A DNA stretch of 64,000 nucleotides from NCBI GenBank assembly GCA_958295685.1, contig OY282366.1, positions 1 through 64,000 of the forward strand. The letters run 5' to 3'. This DNA is from an uncultured Dehalococcoidia bacterium (GTDB taxonomy: Bacteria > Chloroflexota > Dehalococcoidia > Lucifugimonadales > CATQGZ01). The position numbers and the translations under genes are program-made. A model generated the notes under the pieces. The model was not told the origin of the DNA and made no database searches. It saw only the letters and a program-made list of their open reading frames with translations. Positions 9,001 through 17,903 of this stretch are shown here, piece after piece (position 1 is the stretch's first letter; each line of letters starts with the position of its first letter).

Positions 9001-9639
9001 GAGCGTCACGACGTAGGGCTGCCCGGCCACCACGTCGCCGCGAGATACCTCCTGCCCGGACAACTCGAAGTAGCCCTCCGACGTGCGGTCCAACTGCTGC
9101 AACTGGCGGACGCTGACGGTGCCGATGGTGGCGTTGGTCAGCCCCGGACCGGTGGGGTCCGTCGCGTCCATGACGCGGACCTCGAACGAGTCGTCGGCGA
9201 TGGAGTCCCAACCGATCCTCGTGATCTCCTCGGCCAGTCCGCCTTCCGAGCCGAGCCCGGCGGCGGAGTCGAAGAGCAGCGCACCATTCGGCGCGTTCTC
9301 GAAGACGACGGTGCCCGTAGTGGTCCTGCTGGCCGCGCCCACCGTCTCTACCGTGTGTCGGAACTTTGCCAGGTCCACTCGGAACCACGTCCTCCCCGGC
9401 GGCGGAAGCGGGTCCGGGTCGGCGGTTTCCTCGAACGTCAGCGTCTTCCCGGCCAACCGCGCCAGCAACGCTACGTCGGCTGCTGTCAGTTCAGGGCCAG
9501 AACTAGAACCACCGGTGTTAGGCTGGAGTATCCCGGCGGCCAGCAGGATCTGTCGGACTACTGCGGCCGGCTTGGAGGTGGTGAATAGGCCCCGGTAGTC
9601 GTCCTCTGGATGATGCGGTGGTCCGATGACTGACGGCAC
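6040..9639 (-). CDS. Large tail fibre or spike-like protein (1199 aa)
   Basis: Starts with a GTG at 9639 behind a GAGGAATAA-type ribosome site. N-terminus contains SVIGPPHHPEDD and a Ser/Gly linker (about residue 45), there is a Gly-rich segment GADGGGSGGTASP around residue 300 and a second GGSGGGGDG around residue 475, followed by repeated DKLPVSDVPQLNDD / SGVKIPDSELSENV type segments at about 720-850 that look like short repeating fibre units. The C-terminal third has many Trp/Tyr-rich beta stretches. The length, linkers and repeats are typical of receptor-binding fibres. It lies directly downstream of the head genes; no depolymerase motif is recognised. Confidence 0.7.
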   Translation of the reverse strand: MPSVIGPPHHPEDDYRGLFTTSKPAAVVRQILLAAGILQPNTGGSSSGPELTAADVALLARLAGKTLTFEETADPDPLPPPGRTWFRVDLAKFRHTVETVGAASRTTTGTVVFENAPNGALLFDSAAGLGSEGGLAEEITRIGWDSIADDSFEVRVMDATDPTGPGLTNATIGTVSVRQLQQLDRTSEGYFELSGQEVSRGDVVAGQPYVVTLVGQRPAFRAETLEAENLNIDGQHGNSSWTPDFSMEVDGEKRHLKIDDWTATGPAPGPKPAIGYLGATGIVAAKADAVDLRGPAGADGGGSGGTASPAVLRRSALAAQVDYAVPADGVLGAWTDLQSITITAAEEGLLQIVATATGTIQEAAPSGGARTGTQVRLVRTRSAADTTLLTDTEYGPRNLNTSGGTSAAFSTLSQMYFEELEYKEVAEEGDVYKIQVRHVRQEPAGAPNASATRTVRYATADNKIVISRDAGGSGGGGDGVVATTFATEVEAEAGTVGDKAISPLSLKEVLAHVRAVLADVTTGTAGKLVDAAVVKAVRDLLQTNIDRKINAADVLDVAISTVDNATLTEDQKQAFRQRIGAESEDGEYGAFVTASQRYGGIPGGLGLGPVIPAGTTHIRFTIVAEIEQAINYTTREILVSQLLDLPNLNQGDNAITHSSSVIDTAFDERDTDTPGADAQTGYLAHNGRTLLYGSDQSIGATLRVQFKESRIEPYALRNSGVKIPDSELSENVVIKGSDGRIPDGDLPTDLARLDSTDKLPVSDVPQLNDDVTPDDAGWYPNRDRDKVATLNPTATWAREDNTDDVPDDKLSANIARTADVSPAVDDLPTAKKSSTTTLVVREVLAMAPFLATFAAQGSDWDWSGPPVTRGSIDDDSDSTNGRIYAGLAAMRYSGTTHQIDVYVLDVSLGATAAWDILYFNGVELAIAEELGLQAVPWSGVTTRWRHFRTVQVPPEARPDFSEAIPVNLRDSDGDAGRQYFVGNPKVREAKTPTGSIRSPNTPSGATPPADPDDGDHFVVTEDYTWPLVQRATAPLGGDGTYALPNVPHGVIVAWYPNTFGTVQVRRRLTVIWSSTDSRVPATLVIDGTNYPLTNVGSPLNHFYVSAPLANPFAMPVHWKLELGNGDDFLGSTLFRAGVEIFWSRESGNWIAADVGASIQQVRQEVAAYVDRHNQSVTQAAYDALPTPRDSTIRYWIRPG

Positions 9640-9645
9640 CGAGAA

Positions 9646-9921
9646 TTATTCCTCTAGCGGTATCTGGCCGACGCGAACGAACGGTCTATCATCCAATTTG
9701 CTTTGGGTGACTCGCTGGTAGACGCGCCCCCTTGCTGATACCGCCGTCTCAATACAGATCCCCCTAGCGTGGACTGTCCGTGAAACGCCAGTTATCTCGT
9801 CGGGAGTGTTAGCAGGCTGCTTGGAAAGGTTAGCTATGACCTGCTCCAGTGACTGGACCCGATTCGCAAGGCCCTCGTTCTGTGCAGCCAGCGTCTTCAG
9901 TGTAAGTCGTGTTGCTGCCAT
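9646..9921 (-). CDS. Small late protein (91 aa), N-terminal coiled coil
   Basis: The ATG at 9921 has a strong GGAGAGGG Shine-Dalgarno and lies 10 bases after the upstream stop, so it is preferred over an in-frame ATG at 9969 that would overlap the upstream gene. Residues 1-40 form an amphipathic helix (RLTLKTLAAQNEGLANRV) and the rest is beta-like (RTVHARGICIETAVSARG). It is between a head-completion candidate and the large fibre; possibly a fibre anchor or adaptor. Not recognised. Confidence 0.6.
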   Translation of the reverse strand: MAATRLTLKTLAAQNEGLANRVQSLEQVIANLSKQPANTPDEITGVSRTVHARGICIETAVSARGRVYQRVTQSKLDDRPFVRVGQIPLEE

Positions 9922-9931
9922 GTCCCTCTCC

Positions 9932-10561
9932 CTATCCGCTGAATCCGCGTTGACCGCGAAAGTGGTCACCCGCGTATGACTTGGGGACTTCGTACTGCGC
10001 TAGCTCAAGAGTAAGCACGTCGATTTGGTCGTCCGCATCTCGCTTGATCTGATTCCGAACGGCCAGTGCCTTCGCTTCTCCCATTTCGTCGAACACGGCG
10101 TCGATGTCGCCGTTGTATTTCTCAAGCAGCCGTTGCTGCACCCGGAAGAACTGGACATCTGTCATGTCCGGGGCACGGTAGTCCTCATACTCTTTGGCCG
10201 GGTTATCGGGGTCTGCCACGACCCGAACGATGCGCCTCACGTAGTACCGATCTCCCGACACCGGTGAGCGGTCCCATATCTCCCACCGAGCATCGAACAC
10301 TGGATCGGTTGCCTTGCCATGATGCACGGACGACTTATCGACCTGAAGGACAGCACACCGATTCCACCGCAGGTGCAGCGTATCGCGCACAGACTTGAGT
10401 GCTTCCACAACGTTCTCGCTGACGGGGGGATGGCTCCCCCCGTCAGCATCGTACTCCTCGTAGAACTCGTCGTCTTTGCGGGCACGGCCCAGAACGTTGA
10501 ACAGTGCAGTCCGTGCTCCTATGGAGGTGTGCCTCGTGCGATCCCCTCCGCCTGTGAACAC
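9932..10561 (-). CDS. Head-to-tail connector or completion protein candidate (209 aa)
   Basis: Follows the major capsid gene with a 3-base gap, the usual place for head-completion/adaptor genes. The sequence begins with a GTG at 10561, has a helical N-terminus (FNVLGRARKDDEFYEEYD), a middle beta region (YYVRRIVRVVADPDN) and a long C-terminal helix (QRLLEKYNGDIDAVFDEMGEAKAL). No motif proves function. The ribosome site overlaps the stop of the capsid gene. Confidence 0.55.
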   Translation of the reverse strand: MFTGGGDRTRHTSIGARTALFNVLGRARKDDEFYEEYDADGGSHPPVSENVVEALKSVRDTLHLRWNRCAVLQVDKSSVHHGKATDPVFDARWEIWDRSPVSGDRYYVRRIVRVVADPDNPAKEYEDYRAPDMTDVQFFRVQQRLLEKYNGDIDAVFDEMGEAKALAVRNQIKRDADDQIDVLTLELAQYEVPKSYAGDHFRGQRGFSG

Positions 10562-10564
10562 GTC

Positions 10565-11989
10565 CTAGGCGATGAAGGGGCGGACGTTCGTCAGCCGGAA
10601 CTGCGAGTTCGGCCGCTTGTTGATGAGCTGCTTGGCTTCCCAGAGGTGGGCCACCCACGCGGGGCGTCCACCCGCTTGGCGGAAGATCGTCGGCGTGTCC
10701 CTGGAGAGCCAGTCTGGCGCAGCCACTTGCGCCGTGACGTAGTTGTTCAGGGCCAGCCGGTAGATGTGCTGAAGTGGACAGCGCTTATCCGCTGTCCACT
10801 TCATCCCGTTGTAGTCGAGAGCCGTGAAGCCGCCCTTGAGGTTGAGGTTGACATACCTCTTCTGGTCCTGGAACGTCTTCAGGTAGAGTCGGCGGGCGGG
10901 GAGACTCGACACCATGATGCTCGGACTGCCGCCATCGTCGCCAGAGTAGATCTCGGCTCGGTCGAAGAATCGCTGGAGATCGTCCTGATCCACTGACTCA
11001 GTCGCGGTGGGGTCCGCCAGCTCCTCCGAGTGCCCGCTGAATATCGGGTTGTCGGCCACGTCGATGCCGTAGTACTTGCCCGTCGTCTTGAAGCCTTCCG
11101 TGATACCGACGAGGCCCTTGCCCGTCTCGGTTTCCTTCTTGATGTCGGCATCCGTCGCGGTCGCGGAGATCTCGGCGCCCGACCACTTCGTGATGGTCGC
11201 CCCGTCGTCGAGGGCGGTGTTGTTCGTGATGGCCTTGGTCAAGAGGAGATAGGGCCCCTTAGAGTCCTGGTTGACCGCCTTGATGATGCCCGTGGCCATC
11301 TTGTCTACAGACGACCCGTTCTGCATCAGGATGGGCATACCCGGACGGAAGACCGGATACACCTCGTCCAGGGTAACGATAGGATTGGCGCCGCCGGCAC
11401 CACCGTCGTCGATTCCGTACAGCGACTTGACGTAGATCTTGGTCGCGCCGACGGCGGTCCCCGTGTAGGTCTTGGCCAGGACTGAGTCCGGGCTGTTCCA
11501 TATCTGGGCCGCTTCGTTGAGCGTCCAACCATCCCTCAACGCTTTGATGTTGTACGCCATGGTGCCGGCCCAGCTTCCGACGTTCACCCTCGGGTTCATC
11601 CGTAGGGCCAGCTCGGACACCTGGAATCCCTGCGCTCGCGTCGCGACTCGGACGCTGGGCTTGATGCCATCCGGCGCCTGAGCCGGAGGCAAGAGGCTCA
11701 GCTCGTCCAGGGCCAGGCCGCCCTCGTTCAGCTGAGTCAGGACAGCCCACTGCGACTCCGTGCCCCACGGTCTGATGTTCATCTGGAAGATCCAGCCGAT
11801 GAGGCAGTCCGTGTTGACCAAGCTGGTCAGCGCCCGAATCATCTTCGTGGACCGCATGACGTTGTCGAGCGTCTTGAACATCGAGGCCGGAGCACCGACG
11901 TTCCTCGTCGAAAGGGCTCCATCTTCCTGATATCGTCCTTGACCATAGGCGCTGATCAAGTCCGATTTCGTCTGAATAACGCGTGCCAT
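10565..11989 (-). CDS. Major capsid protein (474 aa)
   Basis: Directly downstream of portal and scaffold genes, the invariant place of the capsid gene. The N-terminus (MARVIQTKSDLISAYG ... MRSTKMIRALTSLVN) is helical and the body contains the mixed alpha/beta pattern of HK97-fold shells, with a central insertion-like region (residues 160-290, VKSLYGIDDGG ... ITKWSGAEI) and a conserved-looking C-terminus (HLWEAKQLINKRPNSQFRLTNVRPFIA). Identification rests on gene order, length and overall pattern rather than a diagnostic motif. Confidence 0.75.
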   Translation of the reverse strand: MARVIQTKSDLISAYGQGRYQEDGALSTRNVGAPASMFKTLDNVMRSTKMIRALTSLVNTDCLIGWIFQMNIRPWGTESQWAVLTQLNEGGLALDELSLLPPAQAPDGIKPSVRVATRAQGFQVSELALRMNPRVNVGSWAGTMAYNIKALRDGWTLNEAAQIWNSPDSVLAKTYTGTAVGATKIYVKSLYGIDDGGAGGANPIVTLDEVYPVFRPGMPILMQNGSSVDKMATGIIKAVNQDSKGPYLLLTKAITNNTALDDGATITKWSGAEISATATDADIKKETETGKGLVGITEGFKTTGKYYGIDVADNPIFSGHSEELADPTATESVDQDDLQRFFDRAEIYSGDDGGSPSIMVSSLPARRLYLKTFQDQKRYVNLNLKGGFTALDYNGMKWTADKRCPLQHIYRLALNNYVTAQVAAPDWLSRDTPTIFRQAGGRPAWVAHLWEAKQLINKRPNSQFRLTNVRPFIA

Positions 11990-12033
11990 CGTAGCCCCCT
12001 TGGGCTTAGGCTAATCTGCTGACCAACACCGTG

Positions 12034-13323
12034 TTAGGTCAGTTGTCTGTGGGCTTCAAAACTGACGAAGCCTTCCAGATCGTCCACCGGATCTGGCGCA
12101 TTGCTGCGCGGGACAGCGGTCGTGCGTCCGCCCGTCGGGGAACGAGGAACCAGTCGCTGAGATGTCGTTCGCGACCGTTCTACCTTGCGCCGAGTCGCCC
12201 GTTGCGCCTTCTCGGCTGCCTGCTGTGCGGCCTCCCGCTTCATCTCTCGCACGTACCGCTCTTGGTCGGCAACCTGCTCTGCGATTATCTGCTTGAGATG
12301 GTCGTCAGGAATCTCGATCGCGCCGGTGTCGGGGTTGTGGAAGGCCTTAGCGTCGGCGCGTAGTCGATGGAGAATCAGGTTGGTCGTGGAGTCGTACAGC
12401 CCGGCGTCCTTGGCCATGCGCCGTACCTGGGTGGCCGTCTTCGCGAGGCTGGTGGTGGTGACCTGTGACTGGTGCATGGCCTTGTCCAGGGCCAGTTGGC
12501 GCTTTTGGGCCATGAGGTCGCGGCGCTGGTGCCAGATTTCCGCTTCCCGCGGATTGGTTTTGAATTCGTCCAGCCTTTTCATCACCCTATCGAGCACGTC
12601 GCGGTTAGCCAGTCCGACCTCGATCAGGGTGTCCTCTGCCCCCTCACTCATCTGGCCGTTCGCATCCACGAAGGCGGCTTGGAATGCCGCGTGCACCACG
12701 TCTGGCCCGTGGGGCTGGTCTATGGCGTCTCGCATGAACTCCGCCATGCCGTTTGGTGTCCGGATGGCGGACAGTATCTTCTGCATCTGCGCGTGCTGAG
12801 CGTTTTGCTGGGCCGCCTCGTCTTGCCATTGCTCACGCTCGAGACGCACGGCTTCCATGGCGGACTGCTGCTCAGACAGCAGGTGCTGGCCTAGGCTGCG
12901 GAGTTCTGGGTTAGCCTGGATGGCGGCGGCCTGCGCCTTGCTGAGATGCCACTCGGGAGCCCCTTCCTGCGGGACTTCCTCGTCCTCGGGTTCTGGGTCG
13001 GCCAACAGGGCAGCCACATCGCCGTCGAACGCTTCGTCGTTCGCTGCCGGTTCGTCCGTCCCCGGTTGCGGGCTGTCCTCGGGTATGGGCTCGCCCGTTT
13101 GCCGGGCCAGTTCCGCCACCAGTTCGGGCGCCTCTACGGTCGTCAAGCCTGGGTCTGCGGGTTCGGGAGGAACCTCCATCGCCAGCGACGCGAACACGTC
13201 CGCGATGTCGGTACCGGCGATGTCGGCGTCGGCCTGGGCGGGTGGCGCGGACTCGACATTTATGACGGGCGCGGCGTCAATGTCGCTGGCCATTTCATTT
13301 GTGAGCAGGTCGGCGGGGTTCAT
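12034..13323 (-). CDS. Scaffolding-like protein (429 aa)
   Basis: Between portal and capsid. Residues 1-140 are very acidic and Pro/Ala-rich (many EPADPG, DEPAANDEAFDGD segments) with no hydrophobic core. The remainder is almost wholly helical with heptad-like runs (EAVRLEREQWQDEAAQQNAQHAQM, DLMAQKRQLALDKAM) and a basic C-terminus (RATRRKVERSRTT). An acidic disordered N-terminus, helical body and basic C-terminal tail that contacts the coat is the classical scaffold layout. ATGA-coupled to the portal gene. Confidence 0.75.
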   Translation of the reverse strand: MNPADLLTNEMASDIDAAPVINVESAPPAQADADIAGTDIADVFASLAMEVPPEPADPGLTTVEAPELVAELARQTGEPIPEDSPQPGTDEPAANDEAFDGDVAALLADPEPEDEEVPQEGAPEWHLSKAQAAAIQANPELRSLGQHLLSEQQSAMEAVRLEREQWQDEAAQQNAQHAQMQKILSAIRTPNGMAEFMRDAIDQPHGPDVVHAAFQAAFVDANGQMSEGAEDTLIEVGLANRDVLDRVMKRLDEFKTNPREAEIWHQRRDLMAQKRQLALDKAMHQSQVTTTSLAKTATQVRRMAKDAGLYDSTTNLILHRLRADAKAFHNPDTGAIEIPDDHLKQIIAEQVADQERYVREMKREAAQQAAEKAQRATRRKVERSRTTSQRLVPRSPTGGRTTAVPRSNAPDPVDDLEGFVSFEAHRQLT

Positions 13324-15527
13324 GATGTTCCTCCACTGGTGGTTTCACTGGAATGTAGCACAGGACCCTGGGTCGGTGGCAACCCTTGTTGCGACGACGA
13401 CCCTTCGCCACCTGCTGCCGTCTGTTGTTCCGCCATCGCCGCCATTGTCGCCTCCAGCATAGCCATGTGAACCTGGTAGTGATCCATCATAGCCTTCCTC
13501 TTGAAGGGCGGCCACCCCTCGAACTCCGAGTCTTTCATCAGGGCGCCGTGCTGCTGGATATGCACTGCGTGGTTCTGCCACTGCATCGGAACCGCTGGGG
13601 GCACTCCAAGATCGTCCGGGGTCTGTGGCTCCCATTCCTGGAACCGGAGGTGCTCCCGCTGCACTTCGGCATGGTCCTTCTCGAATCCCCGGTCCACTAC
13701 GTCCTCCACGCCCAGCGACAGCGCACGCCGTACGCGGTCGTTGTCTATCTGGCCCGTGTCTGGCGAGATCATCAGCATTGGCAACCGCTCCATGACCTCC
13801 ATCGTGTTGCTGAGCTGCGCAGACTTCGACCACGGATAGGCCGAGCCGACGACGGGGATCACATCGCTTACGCCTTCGAGGTCGGCACCCTTGAAGGCCG
13901 CGAACTGGTAGACGTTATTGCGGCCCACATACTTGACCGTCCGCTCATCCTCGTAGTGCATCTTGATCAGCTTCAGCGTGTGGTTGCCGATCTTGGCGAT
14001 CATCATCTCCAGCCGTTCCGTCATCGGCGCCAGGTCGGAATCGTCAGCCTCCTGCAACGCCAGGAATGCTCGACCCGACGTGACGCCGGGATCCGGCCGC
14101 CCCTGAGATGCCCGGTGCACACCGAGGGCGCTATTGAAGTCCTCGGCGATGACGGCACGCTCCTCGTAGACTTTATGGGGTAGCGCCTTCAGGTCCACCA
14201 TCTCGGGCTTCTGGAGGCCGTTGTACTTGATCGTCGCTCCGGGGTCGCGAACGTCGAAGTCGGCCTTGCCGAGCCCTGTAGACGCGGGGAGTAGCCAGAC
14301 CCCCTTCATAAACAATTTGTGGTGCTGATTGATGACTTGGGTGGACTCGTTGTATTCCCTCTGGAGCCCGATCCCGGCGGTCATGTTCGCCTTGCCCAAC
14401 AGCCGCCCGGGTACGTCCATGTCCTTCAGCAAGTACACGACGGGCCAGATGCCGTCCGGTAGCGCTCCCGGCGCTTGGAGCAACCTGTCGTCTACGGTCA
14501 CCCATGACCGGCCGTGCGGCCACTCTTTCGACGGGCGCTCGTAGTAGAACAGCACGTCAGCGTACTGCGCGGCGCCTCGGCCTTGGCCGCTCATGGCGAT
14601 ATCGCCTCCGCCTATCGGACGCTCTCCGTCCACATAGGTGGGTATCGTGTCTAGTTCAGTCGTGGTTGCGGTCGCCGACAGACCGGCGCCCCTCATTTCC
14701 GGCCAGCGGGCCACCACGTCCCGTACCTCCATGGGCTCCACGATCACTACCGACCGGATATCCCCTTCGGTATCGGCGCTCCGGTCCGGGAACACTCGAT
14801 GCGGACCGAACACCCGCAGTCCCACATCCCCCTCGTCGATATAGGCAGGTTCAGCTTCGAGATCGAACTCGGGACCGTTCATGATCGGTTGCCCGTCTTC
14901 GTCGCACGGCGCCTCGACCAGTTCGGTCGTCTCGAATCCCGTTTGCGGGTCGATTTGCGTCACGGGCACCATGGTCGTCAGCGGCACCATCTTGCCCGTA
15001 TCCGTGTTCCAGTGCGGCATGACCCAAGCGCTTCCGGTCACCGCCGCCCACGCGATCATCTCCCGCACCCGGGCCGTCTGGTCCAGCTCATGCCACTTCG
15101 CTTCGAGCACCTTGTCGGCTAACCTGGCCGCTGCGATGTCCTTGTCGTCCGACGACGCCGGCAGGCATGACGTCTGCGGACGATTCTTCGTCATCTTCGC
15201 TGTGATCATGCGAAGATAGGGGTGGATCCGGTTCCTGACCGGGTACGATTTCCAGGACGGACCAGAAGGGAAGACGTAGCGCCCGTCCTTGTAATCCCAC
15301 CACTGGTGGCCCTCGGCAAACAGCATGTTTTGGTACCACTGTGCGCGCTCGCCCGCCAGCGCCTCGTAACGTTCGTCTTTCAGTGCGTCGGCGTAGGCGT
15401 GGTAGGTGCTTTCCTCTTCTTCGTCGGTCCTTGGGTATGGTGCGGGGAGGTCACGCGCTTGATGGTCGTCCTCCTCTTCCACGAAGGGGTCCATCGCCAT
15501 CGACGGTTGCAGCAGTTCCTCGATCAC
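13320..15527 (-). CDS. Portal protein (735 aa)
   Basis: Length, position between the terminase and scaffold genes, and sequence features fit the large podoviral portal type. An acidic N-terminus is followed by EGHQWWDYKDGRYVFPSG around residue 70, then VRNRIHPYLRMITAKMTKNRPQ, and EMIAWAAVTGSAWVMPHWN, which are the 'residual genome-number then RNRI...K...P' features of portal families. The C-terminus ends in a Gln/Gly-rich tail. It forms the dodecameric DNA channel and docks the terminase. Both ends are ATGA-coupled to neighbours. Confidence 0.85.
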   Translation of the reverse strand: MIEELLQPSMAMDPFVEEEDDHQARDLPAPYPRTDEEEESTYHAYADALKDERYEALAGERAQWYQNMLFAEGHQWWDYKDGRYVFPSGPSWKSYPVRNRIHPYLRMITAKMTKNRPQTSCLPASSDDKDIAAARLADKVLEAKWHELDQTARVREMIAWAAVTGSAWVMPHWNTDTGKMVPLTTMVPVTQIDPQTGFETTELVEAPCDEDGQPIMNGPEFDLEAEPAYIDEGDVGLRVFGPHRVFPDRSADTEGDIRSVVIVEPMEVRDVVARWPEMRGAGLSATATTTELDTIPTYVDGERPIGGGDIAMSGQGRGAAQYADVLFYYERPSKEWPHGRSWVTVDDRLLQAPGALPDGIWPVVYLLKDMDVPGRLLGKANMTAGIGLQREYNESTQVINQHHKLFMKGVWLLPASTGLGKADFDVRDPGATIKYNGLQKPEMVDLKALPHKVYEERAVIAEDFNSALGVHRASQGRPDPGVTSGRAFLALQEADDSDLAPMTERLEMMIAKIGNHTLKLIKMHYEDERTVKYVGRNNVYQFAAFKGADLEGVSDVIPVVGSAYPWSKSAQLSNTMEVMERLPMLMISPDTGQIDNDRVRRALSLGVEDVVDRGFEKDHAEVQREHLRFQEWEPQTPDDLGVPPAVPMQWQNHAVHIQQHGALMKDSEFEGWPPFKRKAMMDHYQVHMAMLEATMAAMAEQQTAAGGEGSSSQQGLPPTQGPVLHSSETTSGGTS

Positions 15528-15910
15528 CTAGGGCTCCAGGCTACTACATCGGTGAGCTTACCCGCCTTCGCAAGGCGGTTCATGTCCCTTTCGAGGTCCT
15601 GTACCAGACCGGTGTTCGTTTCAGTGGGGGTAAGGTCCTCGGGAAACCCCACCTGAACCGGGTCCGGCAGGACGACGTCGTGCGAGCCCTGGCCATGCAT
15701 CTCACACATCGAGATCGCGGCCTCCAGCATTCCAATCCGGATCCTCTCGGACGATGGCCGCACCCACAGGCCCAACCACGTCTTCATCCGCCAGGCGCCC
15801 TTGGCGACCAAGATCGCAATTGCCACTGCGACGGGAGGCGGTGCGGGCGCGTCCATGACGCGGTTGTACAGCCTCCGCACCTCGCGGTCATGATCCGAAA
15901 GTGCTGTCAT
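15524..15910 (-). CDS. Small protein between terminase and portal (128 aa)
   Basis: Starts MTALSDHDREVRRLYNRVMDAP; contains a moderately hydrophobic helix (PVAVAIAILVAKGAWRM, residues 26-42) and a charged C-terminal helix (LVQDLERDMNRLAKAG). ATGA overlaps on both sides place it firmly in the packaging operon. No family recognised; head assembly or packaging accessory role is only positional. Confidence 0.65.
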   Translation of the reverse strand: MTALSDHDREVRRLYNRVMDAPAPPPVAVAIAILVAKGAWRMKTWLGLWVRPSSERIRIGMLEAAISMCEMHGQGSHDVVLPDPVQVGFPEDLTPTETNTGLVQDLERDMNRLAKAGKLTDVVAWSPR

Positions 15911-17559
15911 ACACCCCTCGCTGCTCGCACCTTGTCGAACATGTGTCGGATCGCTTTCACGTCTTCCTCGCGTGCTAGCTCGGCCATCGACACTGGTTGC
16001 CCAATGTCAAACAAGCCCCGGTCGGTGTCAATGCGACCGCTGTCCAAGCGTGGCCCGACCCGCGACATGACCAGGTATCGTAAGGCGTCCAGCATGTGCG
16101 CTCCGCCGGCACTCTCCTTGTTGGGCTCGTCGCGCTTCAGCAACGACCCCTTGGCGGGTTGTTTCCACTCGTAGTTGTCGAACTCCCAGCGCAACCGTCC
16201 TCGCTTCTGCCGCTGCTCTCCCGTGCGCCACTCCGACTGCATTCCCTCGAACAGGTATAGGCGGGGGAGTTCCTCGACCGGGGCGGCCGTCAGGCCTTTC
16301 GGGACATTCCGTCCCGGTTGCGGATGGAGCAGCCGCTGCACCCGGAGGATGCCCGCCTTGACTGCCTTGAGTCCCTGCTCGATCGGGGTGAAGCACAGTC
16401 CGATGACCAACTCTTCGCCACGTGCTCGCTGCTCGGCGACGCTGGCCAACGAGGCGTTGTTCATCTCCAACACTGTCTGCGGGTCCTCCGTATCGACGTA
16501 GAGGACCACGGTCACGTCCGCGCCTTCGTGCATCTGCTCCGCCTCGGCGACCACGTGGTCCGACCCCTGCGACCCGTACTGGAACTCCCAGTCCGTCACG
16601 TCGTTCCGAAGTCCTCGCACCAAGCGCTCCACTTCCGCAAAGCGGGTCGCCATCGCCTCGCCTTGGCTGAAGTACTCCCGCACGACGACGACTTCCGATG
16701 TCGGCGTCACGCCGCCCAGCACGACTGCAAACCCGTGGTAGCCGGGGTCCACCGCGCCCCATATGTCCCACTCCCGTGGCACTTCGATGTCCTCCACCAG
16801 GTGCAGGGCCGGATCGAAGTCCTTGTAGACCAGCCCGCGCCGAGACCGGACCTCTCCGAAGATCCGAATGGCCAGGTCGTCTTCGTCGGGGAAGCCCGAC
16901 GCGAAGTCCACGATCTGCTGCCGCGTCAGGTGCGACACTAGTGGCTTGCCAACCCAGTACTCTTTCTCGTTGTGCTCGTCTCGCGTCGCCAGGGCGCACT
17001 GGTGGAGGCTCCATTCCTTCTTGCCGGCCTTCGCCGGCTCGTAGATCTCTTCCCCCCACCAACCGATCCCCTCCACGGGCGTCATCGTCATCCACATCCA
17101 GCCCCCTTGGTCCACCAATCGCGTATGCAGCTCTTGGTAGTGCGGCCGCGGCGGCGGCTCGTCTAGCCAGCATCCCGACAGGGAGGCTCCAATCAGCGAC
17201 GTGGACTTTTGCTCGTACGTCCACCACGTGATCGTCGATTGTCCCCCGTCCACACGCCGGATTGTCGCTCGCATCCGGCTCTGGTTCCAATGAATCAGCC
17301 AGTCCGGGGGACACCACTGATTGAAAATGGGCCAGTGCACCTCTTCGAAGCTCTTCTCGGTCGGACACAGCACCCAGTAGGTCCGACCGTCACGCACTGG
17401 CGCCCATGGATAGTTCCCTCGCGCACAGTGCAACACCCGCCGCATCCCGAGTGTCGTCTTGCCGAAGCGGTTGCCCGCGATCAGCATCACCCGGAGATGC
17501 TCGTCTTGGAGCACGCGCAACTGCTGTTCTGTAGGAACCCAGTTGGCTGTCGCGTTCAT
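15907..17559 (-). CDS. terL: Terminase large subunit (550 aa)
   Basis: ATPase and nuclease of the DNA packaging motor. Walker A is AGNRFGKTT at residues 28-36, Walker B is the CWLDEPP segment at about residue 130 (hydrophobics then D-E), a coupling-motif-like WMWMTMTPVEG follows, and the nuclease domain begins WGAVDPGYHG at about 270 with later acidic residues and HMLDALRYLVM near 505. The start at 17559 overlaps the previous stop by ATGA; an in-frame open extension to 17979 translates as shadow sequence of the neighbouring gene. It should bind the portal and cut concatemeric DNA. Confidence 0.92.
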   Translation of the reverse strand: MNATANWVPTEQQLRVLQDEHLRVMLIAGNRFGKTTLGMRRVLHCARGNYPWAPVRDGRTYWVLCPTEKSFEEVHWPIFNQWCPPDWLIHWNQSRMRATIRRVDGGQSTITWWTYEQKSTSLIGASLSGCWLDEPPPRPHYQELHTRLVDQGGWMWMTMTPVEGIGWWGEEIYEPAKAGKKEWSLHQCALATRDEHNEKEYWVGKPLVSHLTRQQIVDFASGFPDEDDLAIRIFGEVRSRRGLVYKDFDPALHLVEDIEVPREWDIWGAVDPGYHGFAVVLGGVTPTSEVVVVREYFSQGEAMATRFAEVERLVRGLRNDVTDWEFQYGSQGSDHVVAEAEQMHEGADVTVVLYVDTEDPQTVLEMNNASLASVAEQRARGEELVIGLCFTPIEQGLKAVKAGILRVQRLLHPQPGRNVPKGLTAAPVEELPRLYLFEGMQSEWRTGEQRQKRGRLRWEFDNYEWKQPAKGSLLKRDEPNKESAGGAHMLDALRYLVMSRVGPRLDSGRIDTDRGLFDIGQPVSMAELAREEDVKAIRHMFDKVRAARGV

Positions 17560-17903
17560 CGGTCCCGCAGTACTGCCTCCCGTGCGAACCGATTGACGAT
17601 CACGTCCACCGCATCTATCGGCGACACGCACACGCTCCGCAATTCCCCACCGCTCAAGTGGTGCAGCACCACCCAGTAGTGGCTTACCATCTTCGACAGC
17701 ATCGCCCACTCCAGCTTGAGCTTGCTGAGGTCCACCCGGCCGTTCGTCAGCAGTCCCGGCAACGTGTAGACCCACACGGACTCCACCAGCCGGGGCCGCA
17801 GGTCCCGCCCGACCAGCAAGGGTGGCCGCCCGCGTCCCGCATCCTCGGCCATCGTGGCCATCAGTTCCTCCAACTCGATGGCCCGGGCGTCGGTCAAGCG
17901 CAT
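17556..17903 (-). CDS. Protein between the two terminase genes (115 aa)
   Basis: A largely helical protein (ARAIELEELMATMAEDAG; LKLEWAMLSKMVSHYWVVLHHLSGG) preceding terL with an ATGA overlap. No DNA-binding motif is obvious. It might be a second small terminase-like or packaging accessory factor. The name is withheld because nothing diagnostic is seen. Confidence 0.6.
   Translation of the reverse strand: MRLTDARAIELEELMATMAEDAGRGRPPLLVGRDLRPRLVESVWVYTLPGLLTNGRVDLSKLKLEWAMLSKMVSHYWVVLHHLSGGELRSVCVSPIDAVDVIVNRFAREAVLRDR

Noticed and set aside
6289..9588. Long plus-strand frames (510 and 494 residues) opposite the fibre gene
   Set aside because: Shadow of the GC-rich fibre gene with Arg/Val-rich translation.
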